DNA from: Nemertoderma westbladi
Taxonomy: Eukaryota > Xenacoelomorpha > Nemertodermatida > Nemertodermatidae
Length of the DNA: 47,420 nt
Assembly: GCA_032718475.1 (NCBI GenBank)
Contig: JAUCBJ010002486.1
Span: forward strand, 1-47,420
Reading direction: 5' to 3'
Below are positions 31,096 to 39,489 of the stretch, piece after piece. The notes beneath the pieces are model-generated. The model saw nothing but the letters and a program-made list of their open reading frames with translations. It was not told where the DNA came from and searched no databases. The stretch's first letter is position 1. Each line of letters starts with the position of its first letter. The position numbers and the translations under genes are program-made.

Positions 31096-31875
31096 TTGAC
31101 TCTTTGTTATACTTTGAGTTGGCTCAATGTACAGTCAGGCCACAGTAAGTTGACAGTAGCCGCCCATCTGGCTACACGTTCGACGAGCTGTGCTGGTGTG
31201 ATCGGGGGACCGAAAACAGAACCCGGGAAGCATCAGGCCACCCTCCGGCCCGGTCTGATAATAACATCTGTCGGACTGGCCCCAGGGGTGGTGGAAAGGG
31301 GCTGCCTCGTGGGTGCGCCTCGGGGAGGAGCCCAGAAAGACACAAGTGATAGACAACAACGGGAAGTTGAGGAACAAGCTCAACTGTTGACGGCACAAGC
31401 GGCGGTAGAAGAAGAAAAACTACGCGTTGCAAATGTTGCGAGAATCTCTCATCTGCAAGAACAAGCTGAGTTGGAAGCAGCCGAAATGGAAAGGCTAGAG
31501 TTGGACATTGCACAACAAGCGGCAGCGGCCGAGTTAGCGCAACGAACAGCAGCGGCCGAGTTAGAGCGACAAGCGGCAGCAGCAGCGGCCGAGCTAGAGC
31601 GACAAAGGTTAGTTTCAGAAGCGAGAGCCGAGATGAAAAAACGGCAAATAAAGGCTCAATCAGCTATACGACAAGCGGAGTTCGAGGCGCAACAACAACA
31701 GACGGAACAACGCGAGAAAGAAGTTAAACTTCATTTCAAACTCGAGAAGAAGGCGAGAGAATTAGCCAACGCGAAGGAAGATCTGGATCTACAAGCCCGC
31801 GATCGATCGATGAGATCTCGTGACGGACATGATTTGGACCAGATAGAGGTAAGGCACCGCCAAATTCAGGAATGA
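31096..31875 (+). CDS. Coiled-coil N-terminal Gag region
   Basis: From about 31336 the frame encodes a highly charged, Ala/Glu/Gln-rich helix ('VEEEKLRVANVARISHL', 'AAAELERQAAAAAAELERQ') through to the stop, an almost continuous coiled coil of about 170 residues. No ATG begins it; the nearest upstream codons are non-ATG, so it probably starts by splicing or within a longer ancestral frame. The stop is TGA at 31873-31875, directly followed in the same frame by ATG and more coding sequence (31876 on), so the stop may be a mutation or a readthrough site. Internal short Glu-Leu-Glu-Arg-Gln repeats look like recent slippage. Confidence 0.65.
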   Translation: MTLCYTLSWLNVQSGHSKLTVAAHLATRSTSCAGVIGGPKTEPGKHQATLRPGLIITSVGLAPGVVERGCLVGAPRGGAQKDTSDRQQREVEEQAQLLTAQAAVEEEKLRVANVARISHLQEQAELEAAEMERLELDIAQQAAAAELAQRTAAAELERQAAAAAAELERQRLVSEARAEMKKRQIKAQSAIRQAEFEAQQQQTEQREKEVKLHFKLEKKARELANAKEDLDLQARDRSMRSRDGHDLDQIEVRHRQIQE

Positions 31876-32183
31876 ATGAAGGAAGGAAGTGTAGGGGCAC
31901 CTGGGCGAGAAAGACAATTGGTCAAAGACTTATGTCAAAGATTCCCTCAAGTGAGTCAATCTTCGACACCAAAACTCGTTACGCACTACACGTACCCAAT
32001 GACGTTTAGGCCTACAAGGCCTTTGGATTCAAACGCTGTCGTCCGACCACCGTTTAATCAGTTTACATCGCAATCGACAACTTCGAGGAAGACTTGTGAG
32101 CCTACCGAACAACGGAGAACAGTGGATACGCGACCGTTTAATCAGTTTACATCGCAATCTACAACTTCGAGGAAGACTTGTAG
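31876..32183 (+). CDS. Gag linker segment, same frame as the coiled coil
   Basis: Continues the coiled-coil frame after its TGA. It is rich in Thr/Ser/Arg and includes an 84-bp in-frame tandem duplication (32049-32132 and 32133-32210). The second unit has lost one base in the GTGAG word (32180), which shifts the frame; the protein then continues in the frame of the large Gag-Pol ORF. So a single-base deletion, or a frameshift site, separates this segment from Gag-Pol. Confidence 0.6.
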
Positions 32184-32210
32184 CCTACCGAACAACGGAG
32201 ACCAGTGGAT
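32049..32210 (+). repeat. 84-bp tandem duplication in gag
   Basis: Two units starting ACCGTTTAATCAG at 32049 and 32133; the length is a multiple of three. Each holds a copy of the 20-nt dispersed motif. The second copy lacks one base. Confidence 0.85.
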
Positions 32211-35200
32211 GATGTTCCGAAACGGAATGTTAGGATTCAGACAGCACAACGGACGCGAGCACGTCGACCACCGTATCCAGGTGACAGTAGTACTTCGAGT
32301 GAATCGGATTACCCGAAACGTGAGGTATTTAGAACAGGAGCGGCCGACGAATATAAACGTGAGCGTTCAGATAACTCCTTTATCGATAATCCTCCACAAA
32401 ATACACCAACACAGAAAGCGTTACAACCAACGGACGCAATTAGTACGCAACAACTCGCCGAAATAATGCGCCCAGTTGTCAACAAGTTGGCCCAGATAGA
32501 GGAACGTTTAGAGGAAACTCAAACCGATAGTTCGCGAGGTAACGAGTTCGAACACTTTAGACATCCGAAGCAGCAAAGAAAACAACCCTCGAGAAACACC
32601 TCGTATCAAGGAAAAGCGCCAAGACGAGAGAACATCAACTTGATTGCCAACCAAGGACGCGAAACTTTGAACGTGGCCGAGGAGATAGCGAAATTCGCAG
32701 CGAGACAAGGTTTACCGGTGCAACAACCACCGAAGTTTTCAGGTAACTCGAAACATTGGCACACCTTTGTGGACTACATCGAAACCCAAATAGCAGCGTG
32801 CGCCTTTACATCGAGGGAGAAATTCAACTACCTGCTACAAATGCTGACGGGAGAACCGAAACGTCTAGCGGAGACCTTTGTCGGTGTACCAGACGCCTTC
32901 GAACTAGCGTATGATCGCTTAACTTCGATTTACGGAGGCACGGTGAGTATGGCTAAGTCAGTGATAGAAGAACTCTGTAAAGGGGGGGCTATAACAAAAC
33001 CCGTTGACTTACTAAAATTAGCTGACGAGATTAAGAACGCCATTACTACACTACGCTCGATTGGACAACTTGACTACGCGAACACTCCGACAGTCCTATT
33101 AAAAATAATAGGAAGATTACACCATCGACTTCGTCGGGAGTGGCGAAAGATAGAATATCAGCGAGAAGAGAGAGGCGGATTCTTGAAGTTGGAAGACGTC
33201 TACTTACTGATATCCAGAGAGGCAGTAGTTGAGACGCGTTCGAACTACACGGACCAACATATTGTGGCGGAGGGAATAACATTACCATCCTCGAACCGAC
33301 AAAAACCTCAAACAACATCCACCAAGACGGTTACTTACGCCACATCGACCGACACCCGACAATTGTCGGACAGTAATAAGGTATCCGCACCAATTGGAAC
33401 CAAACAGATCCGACAGCAACTGACCACAGACTTTAGTGGTTGCCAATATTGCGAACGGCTAGGTAAACGACATACTAGCCATAAACTAAGAGGATGTCGA
33501 CTATTCCGCGAATTGAATTCGGAGGAACGACGACTACAAATACGGCCATTGGACTCTTGTTGGCGGTGTACGCTACATGGACATGTCCGTAAAGACTGCC
33601 CAAATACAGACACTTGTCCTTCTTGTGGACGCAATCATGACGGCTTGCTACATACAGACAGTCATACGCCGACCAAACGCTTCACCAGGGAACACCCGGA
33701 AGCGGCAGCAAGATGCAACACAGCATATAAGGGTCGAGAGTCGAAAACAACACCGACCTTCGTGACGCACATTAGAGATTGCTTCTCGGAACAATCAGGA
33801 TCGTCGGATGAAGAGTCGGAAGACGAAGACGTTTACTTTGATACTGGAGACGAACAACCATCGATTGCACTTCTGACGCCTGATCAATTAAAGGGGTTTA
33901 GTATAATTCCTGTCAAGATTACGGGCACAAAGGGGAGCAAACGGATCTACGCTATCCTGGATTCAGCCTCATCTCATAGCTACGTGGATGAGAAAGTAGC
34001 TGATGTTGTGACGGATCTCCGACAAGGTAAGAACGTCAGTTACACCGTAAGTAGTATGCATGGACAACGTGCAATACCAGTGACACGAGTTAAGTTGAAC
34101 TTAGACACTCTTCTTCCGAAATCGCAACATAGCGAAAGGGAGAGGTCTTTGTTACCCTTTAAAGATTTAACCTTTGCGGCCACAAAGGACTTTAGTAACC
34201 TACTAGGTCCTGTCCCAGAACAATCCTTGGAGGACCATAAGTACTTCAGACACCTTGGTGTACCTGAATGTCCTGTCAACTATAGGTCGGTAGCAATGCT
34301 GATCGGGACAGATCAATTCAACCTACATCAAGTGTGGGAAACCAGACCATCGGCAGTCGTAGCGGGAAACGCATACGCCTGTAGAACGCCGATAGGGTGG
34401 TATACTCGAGCGCCTATGCGCACACTGGATATAAGTGACGAGGAAGACGATATACAAAGTACATGTAGTTTATTAACTACAACTTCGACTCATTCCTTTT
34501 CACACGACGTAGACCATACTACACTACATTCAACAAAACATGACACGACGTGTGTAGCGAGAAGTATGATAAGTCACAAGGAGCAGCTAATCCACCAGGT
34601 GAGTTTAGAACTTGGGAAGAAGACGAGTCAGCCAGAGATTCCATCGACGACAGATGATAATGCCGGAAGGCTTGCGAGTCTACCTACACCAATAACCTCA
34701 ACAATGCCCGTCGATATCGATGACGACGCGTTAAGAAATCATCAAGTGGAACAAGCTGCACTGGACAAAGAACTAACGGAGAAGACTATCAGTTGGTTAG
34801 AACAAGATACAGCCGAACCTGGTAGCTACGAACCATGTATGTCGGAACAAGAGAAACAATCTTTGAAGATCATGGAAGATACTATCCGCCAGACGAAAGA
34901 CGGACATTATGAGGTAGGGATGCTATGGCGTAACCAACGTCCTAAACTCATAAATAACTATCCGCTAGCCTTAAGACGTTTACACTCAATACGACAACGT
35001 CTATTAAAGGACGAGAAAGCCCATCTGCAGTATAATACTCAGATGGAGACGTATTTGACCAAAGGATACGCTATCCGAATGACTAACCCAGAGATTGTGA
35101 CTGACCAGACATACTACTTACCACATCACTACGTGAGACATCCCGACAAACCAGACAAAGTACGTGTAGTTAATGACTGCGCGGCTCTGTTTGAGGGAAT

Positions 35201-38200
35201 GTCCCTCAATAGTGAGTTGATGGACGGACCAAACATGAACAATTATCTCATGGGGGTGATTATGTGCTTCCGTCAGCGTCAAGTAGCCTTTACTTGTGAC
35301 GTCGAAGCTATGTTTCACCAAGTGCGAGCGTTAGAGCGAGACAGAGACAGTTTGAGGTTCCTCTGGTACCCGGAAGGAGAATTAAGTCTACCACCGGCGA
35401 CTTACCAAATGCAAGTTCGCGTTTTCGGTGCCAGGGACAGCCCAAACTGTACGATGTACGCCCTAAAGCAAGCCGCTAGGGATCAGAAACATATATATGA
35501 CCCAGAGATAATCAAGATCGTAGAACGTGACTTTTACATGGACGATGGTTTACAGAGTTGTGACACAGTAGAACGTGCTATTACAGTAGCACATCAATTA
35601 CGGGACTGCTTAGCGGGCGGAGGTTTTAACCTCACCAAATTCGCCTCAAACAGTGCCGAATTGGTAGACTCATTCGGAACGACTGAGCGTGGAGGTGGTG
35701 ACATTGACCTAGAGTTCGAACCACTACCGACGACCAAGGTGTTGGGGCTCTTTTGGGACCCAAACACGGACAACTTTCGAGTGAAGGTGAGACTGGACAC
35801 TCAAGAAAACACTCTGACAAAGAGATCCTGCTTGTCAAAATTGAGTCGATTGTTCGATCCATTAGGATTCATCAGCCCAATAATACTGCAAGCCAGAATT
35901 TATATGCGCAGTATTTGGAAGGATGGACTGATATGGGACGAGCCGATCTCATCAGAACAAGTGGACTTATGGAAAACCTGGGAGGCAGAATTATCTTCGC
36001 TAGAGGATTATTCCATACCCAGAGTGTACTTTCCATTACAAACGACGTTTCCTGACAACTTGGAATTACATTGTTTCTCCGATGCCAGTGACAACAGCTT
36101 TGGTGTGGCAGCGTATTTACGCAGACAAGTAGACTCAGACGAGTTTGATGTTTCGCTCATTACTTCTAAGGCTAAGACCATGCCTAATAAGTATATGACG
36201 ACACCACGCGCTGAGCTACAAGCCGCAACCCTGTCAACCACAATCGTGAACCTTATACAGACGGAACTACAGTCAAGTTTACAGATATTTTATTGGACTG
36301 ACGCGACGTTGGTTTTGTTTTACATAAACAACGACACACTTGAATTCAAGCCATTCGTAGCTAACCGTCGCGCAGAAATTCTAGACCGTTCAATAAAGGA
36401 AGATTGGCGACATTGTCCCGGACCACAAAATCCAGCCGATATTGCGTCGCGAGGAATGATGCCTGAGGAATTCTGTAAACCGGAGAACAAAGAATTTTGG
36501 CAGCACGGACCACAATTCTTGCAAAGATCAACACTACATTGGCCGCCACTATACGACAACAAGTCTAACACTATCCCTAAAGACGCGGAAATTAAAAAAC
36601 CAAAGAAAGGGAAAGCAAAGAAAAGGACGGCGGCTAAACTCAAGAAAAAACCAAAGGCGAAATGGAAGGATATAACTTCAAAGGTCAAGAACGGAAGACT
36701 TGCGAGCCTTTCTACACCAGACGTATCGCCAGACAAACAACCAGACGCGTTACTAGACGGTCAACCAGACGTTTTGCCAGACACGTCACTAGATATTTCG
36801 CCGGATGTTCCGCGAAACATTTTACCAGACATGTCACAAAATGTTCTACCAGACACTAGTAACATATTGACAAATAGTAAAGCCGCAGTTTCCCTATTGG
36901 AGCGGCCTTGTATTGACAAACTACCAAATCTGACACACTTGAGCAACCATAAGCACAGTGAAACCTCATGTATTACAGATGTGGGTAGTACCTACGCTAA
37001 TGTAAATACAGGTGTTACTTTGCGCTCAAGAGACATACCAAACTTGCAACCTATGGCGAGACCTGGGATTAATATCGGCAGAAAAATAAGTTTACCAAAA
37101 CCCAGTGACCCCATAGAGTTCAAACCACCATTAACGATCGACTTACAAAGTACTGACAACCAAGGTAAGAAAACAAGGAAGGACAAATTACTTGTAGACC
37201 CGGACGGATCAACAGTCAACAAGGGAATACCTACCGGCGGACCCGTGGGCCCTTCTAGTAAATCAAAATCTTCCAAATTCTCCATTGACTTACCTGATGA
37301 CGTCACAAATACTTACGTCGACCGCATTGTAAACCTAACAGATTCTTGGACAAACGCTTGCCGAAAATTAGCGTGGATTGTACGTTTTGTACAATACATT
37401 AAAGGCCAACGCGACTTTACACGTCGACTTACATTGACTGAGATTGAAAGGTGTGAAATTAAATTAATTCGCCATTACCAACTGCGATATTTCGCACGCG
37501 AATTCACATCTATAAATCAAGGTCAACCAATCAAGTCGTCACCAATATTGAGTTGGAGTCCGATAATTTATAATGGCTTAATTTGTCATAAATCTCGGCT
37601 TCAAAACATTGACTTTAACACAAACTTTAGATACCCAATAATAATACCGCAACATCACGAATTACAACGTGCAATGATACTGGACGCACATTTACATCTG
37701 AAACACGCTGGAAGACACCACTGTCTTTCCTACTTACTTACAAGATTTGTATTAATTAGACCCAGTAAAGCGTTAAGTTCAGTGACACGTACGTGTATTA
37801 TTTGTAAAAAGGTACACTCTAGAATAGGTACTCAAGAAATGAGTGAACTTCCACAAGCACGACTCCAAGCATTCAGACCACCTTTTACAGAGACTGGAAT
37901 TGATTGCTTTGGTCCCATACATACGAAACGCGGACGTATACTAGTAAAACGCTGGGGACTGATTTTCACATGTATGTCCAGTAGGGCAGTTCATATTGAA
38001 CGTGTGATGGATCTTTCCACCAACGCGTTTATACTAGCATTGCGGCGATTTATCGCTAGACGCGGACTAGTGAAATGCTTGTACTCAGACCAAGGGACAA
38101 ACTTTGTTGGTGCCCGAAATGAAATTGCTAGAGCCTTTAAGAAATTAGATCATGATCAAATCTCAAACGAACTACGTCCTTACAAGATTGTTTGGAAGTT

Positions 38201-38825
38201 TAATCCTCCAGATAGTCCATGGAGAGGCGGAGTCTGGGAGAGATTGATTAGATCTATAAAAACAGCCATGGCAAAAGTAATTCCAGTAAACCACATTTTG
38301 ACAGACGACCAACTGACAACACTGTTTGTTGAAATCGAGGCAATACTAAATACTAGACCAATAGTATTAGTACCCGATGACAAACAATCCCAGTTTGCTT
38401 TAACACCAGCACACCTGCTTATGCAGGCACCGACTACATTAACGCCTATTTCTTTTCCAATGGAAGGCGATAGCTACGGTAGAAAAGCGTGGAAAATCAC
38501 GCAACTACTAGCTAACAAATTCTGGGAAATATGGCAAAACCATTATTTGCCCTCTATTTCTGCCAGAACAAACTGGTACAATAACACCCGCGCATTAAAG
38601 CCAGGAGATCACGTGCTGTTAGCAGAAGTGAATCTAAAAAGACGCTTCTGGATAACAGGTGTAATTTTAGCCACACATCCATCTATGGATGGAGTGACAA
38701 GAACTGTGACGGTACGGACAATTGACGGTCGTACAGTAGACAGACCGACTCAACGTCTCGTACTTCTTGAAGAGACTCGTAACGAGTCTGGAGACTACAA
38801 ATCTCCAACAAATGTTAGTAAATAA
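32205..38825 (+). CDS. gag-pol: Bel/Pao Gag-Pol polyprotein (2206 codons)
   Basis: An uninterrupted frame. About residues 150-390: Bel/Pao capsid (DUF1759-type) with 'PPKFSGNSKHWHTFVDYIE' and 'KFNYLLQMLTGEP'. 411-480: Cys/His cluster including 'CWRCTLHGHVRKDC'. Around D586: aspartic protease ('YAILDSASSHSYV'). RT: 'VRVVNDCAALFEG', 'FTCDVEAMFHQV' and 'YMDDGL' with D1113/D1114. RNase H: 'CFSDASDNSFG' (D1293) and 'NPADIASRG'. A basic/Asp-Pro-rich insert of about 200 residues (1460-1700). Integrase: zinc finger 'HLHLKHAG...CIICKK', core D1900, D1962, E2012, and a C-terminal barrel ('RPTQRLVLLEE'). All catalytic residues are present. The first ATG is codon 88 (32466); the true N-terminus probably lies in the upstream gag segments. 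Confidence 0.95.
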   Translation: MDDVPKRNVRIQTAQRTRARRPPYPGDSSTSSESDYPKREVFRTGAADEYKRERSDNSFIDNPPQNTPTQKALQPTDAISTQQLAEIMRPVVNKLAQIEERLEETQTDSSRGNEFEHFRHPKQQRKQPSRNTSYQGKAPRRENINLIANQGRETLNVAEEIAKFAARQGLPVQQPPKFSGNSKHWHTFVDYIETQIAACAFTSREKFNYLLQMLTGEPKRLAETFVGVPDAFELAYDRLTSIYGGTVSMAKSVIEELCKGGAITKPVDLLKLADEIKNAITTLRSIGQLDYANTPTVLLKIIGRLHHRLRREWRKIEYQREERGGFLKLEDVYLLISREAVVETRSNYTDQHIVAEGITLPSSNRQKPQTTSTKTVTYATSTDTRQLSDSNKVSAPIGTKQIRQQLTTDFSGCQYCERLGKRHTSHKLRGCRLFRELNSEERRLQIRPLDSCWRCTLHGHVRKDCPNTDTCPSCGRNHDGLLHTDSHTPTKRFTREHPEAAARCNTAYKGRESKTTPTFVTHIRDCFSEQSGSSDEESEDEDVYFDTGDEQPSIALLTPDQLKGFSIIPVKITGTKGSKRIYAILDSASSHSYVDEKVADVVTDLRQGKNVSYTVSSMHGQRAIPVTRVKLNLDTLLPKSQHSERERSLLPFKDLTFAATKDFSNLLGPVPEQSLEDHKYFRHLGVPECPVNYRSVAMLIGTDQFNLHQVWETRPSAVVAGNAYACRTPIGWYTRAPMRTLDISDEEDDIQSTCSLLTTTSTHSFSHDVDHTTLHSTKHDTTCVARSMISHKEQLIHQVSLELGKKTSQPEIPSTTDDNAGRLASLPTPITSTMPVDIDDDALRNHQVEQAALDKELTEKTISWLEQDTAEPGSYEPCMSEQEKQSLKIMEDTIRQTKDGHYEVGMLWRNQRPKLINNYPLALRRLHSIRQRLLKDEKAHLQYNTQMETYLTKGYAIRMTNPEIVTDQTYYLPHHYVRHPDKPDKVRVVNDCAALFEGMSLNSELMDGPNMNNYLMGVIMCFRQRQVAFTCDVEAMFHQVRALERDRDSLRFLWYPEGELSLPPATYQMQVRVFGARDSPNCTMYALKQAARDQKHIYDPEIIKIVERDFYMDDGLQSCDTVERAITVAHQLRDCLAGGGFNLTKFASNSAELVDSFGTTERGGGDIDLEFEPLPTTKVLGLFWDPNTDNFRVKVRLDTQENTLTKRSCLSKLSRLFDPLGFISPIILQARIYMRSIWKDGLIWDEPISSEQVDLWKTWEAELSSLEDYSIPRVYFPLQTTFPDNLELHCFSDASDNSFGVAAYLRRQVDSDEFDVSLITSKAKTMPNKYMTTPRAELQAATLSTTIVNLIQTELQSSLQIFYWTDATLVLFYINNDTLEFKPFVANRRAEILDRSIKEDWRHCPGPQNPADIASRGMMPEEFCKPENKEFWQHGPQFLQRSTLHWPPLYDNKSNTIPKDAEIKKPKKGKAKKRTAAKLKKKPKAKWKDITSKVKNGRLASLSTPDVSPDKQPDALLDGQPDVLPDTSLDISPDVPRNILPDMSQNVLPDTSNILTNSKAAVSLLERPCIDKLPNLTHLSNHKHSETSCITDVGSTYANVNTGVTLRSRDIPNLQPMARPGINIGRKISLPKPSDPIEFKPPLTIDLQSTDNQGKKTRKDKLLVDPDGSTVNKGIPTGGPVGPSSKSKSSKFSIDLPDDVTNTYVDRIVNLTDSWTNACRKLAWIVRFVQYIKGQRDFTRRLTLTEIERCEIKLIRHYQLRYFAREFTSINQGQPIKSSPILSWSPIIYNGLICHKSRLQNIDFNTNFRYPIIIPQHHELQRAMILDAHLHLKHAGRHHCLSYLLTRFVLIRPSKALSSVTRTCIICKKVHSRIGTQEMSELPQARLQAFRPPFTETGIDCFGPIHTKRGRILVKRWGLIFTCMSSRAVHIERVMDLSTNAFILALRRFIARRGLVKCLYSDQGTNFVGARNEIARAFKKLDHDQISNELRPYKIVWKFNPPDSPWRGGVWERLIRSIKTAMAKVIPVNHILTDDQLTTLFVEIEAILNTRPIVLVPDDKQSQFALTPAHLLMQAPTTLTPISFPMEGDSYGRKAWKITQLLANKFWEIWQNHYLPSISARTNWYNNTRALKPGDHVLLAEVNLKRRFWITGVILATHPSMDGVTRTVTVRTIDGRTVDRPTQRLVLLEETRNESGDYKSPTNVSK
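36693..36860 (+). repeat. Asp-Pro repeat between RNase H and integrase
   Basis: Imperfect 12- to 24-bp repeats encode a run of P-D-x-x-P-D / L-P-D-x-S-type units, after a Lys-rich patch ('KKPKKGKAKKRTAAKLKKK'). It lies within Pol and keeps the frame. Such low-complexity inserts between RNase H and integrase are not standard in Bel/Pao. Confidence 0.7.
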
Positions 38826-39489
38826 TTAGGAGTTTACAAATAGATTTCCACATACCTGTACACCGTAGTAAGGACAGAGGTAGAATTCCATTGTCTTTTT
38901 ATATGTGAACATTGAGGGTAGTACCCTTATGTGTCACATAGGAGCGGGATTTGTAGGTATAAGAAATGGAATTCTACTTGGAACTCACAATATTGAGACA
39001 TTTTCGAAATTTTAGACAATCCATTTGGATTTGAAAAATTTTTAAAATTTTCTCCAGTGAATAGATTTCAGGGTACAGTCGGGTGGAACTTAAAATTAGA
39101 GAAACAAGAGAGGAAGACTTGCGAGCCTTTCTTAAAATTTTAATTAAATTTTACACGGTCTTGTTTCAATAAGTTACGTCAATAAATAGACTTCCCTATA
39201 TTTATTACTAATTCTTGACTGCTTATTTTCTGATAATAGTTTGGGATCAAAAAGTGAGTATTTTAGACTCACAGCCAGTTTAGCCCAAATTCGTTTTTAT
39301 TTCGGCAAAAAATTTTAGATAAGAAGCAGCGTGTCATTAAAGAAACCCTAGATCTTAGGCTATGGGTAGGAGGTTAGAGCGTTGTCGAGCCAAAAGGGCA
39401 GACGAAAACTCTCACGTCTCCTCACAACTAACTACAAACTCTGTTGTATTCCCTCTAGTAGTAATGATTATGTAACTACACCTCTAATT
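38826..39489 (+). promoter_or_regulatory. Spacer between pol and the exonuclease ORF, with candidate splice acceptor
   Basis: Non-coding, AT-rich; one copy of the dispersed motif at 39112-39131. 39428-39458 reads ACTAACT (branch-point-like), then a pyrimidine-rich CTGTTGTATTCCCTCTAG, the layout of a 3' splice site, with the AG at 39457-39458 and the first usable in-frame ATG 32 bp later (39490). A spliced subgenomic mRNA, as used for env in retroviruses, would explain expression of the 3' genes. Confidence 0.5.
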
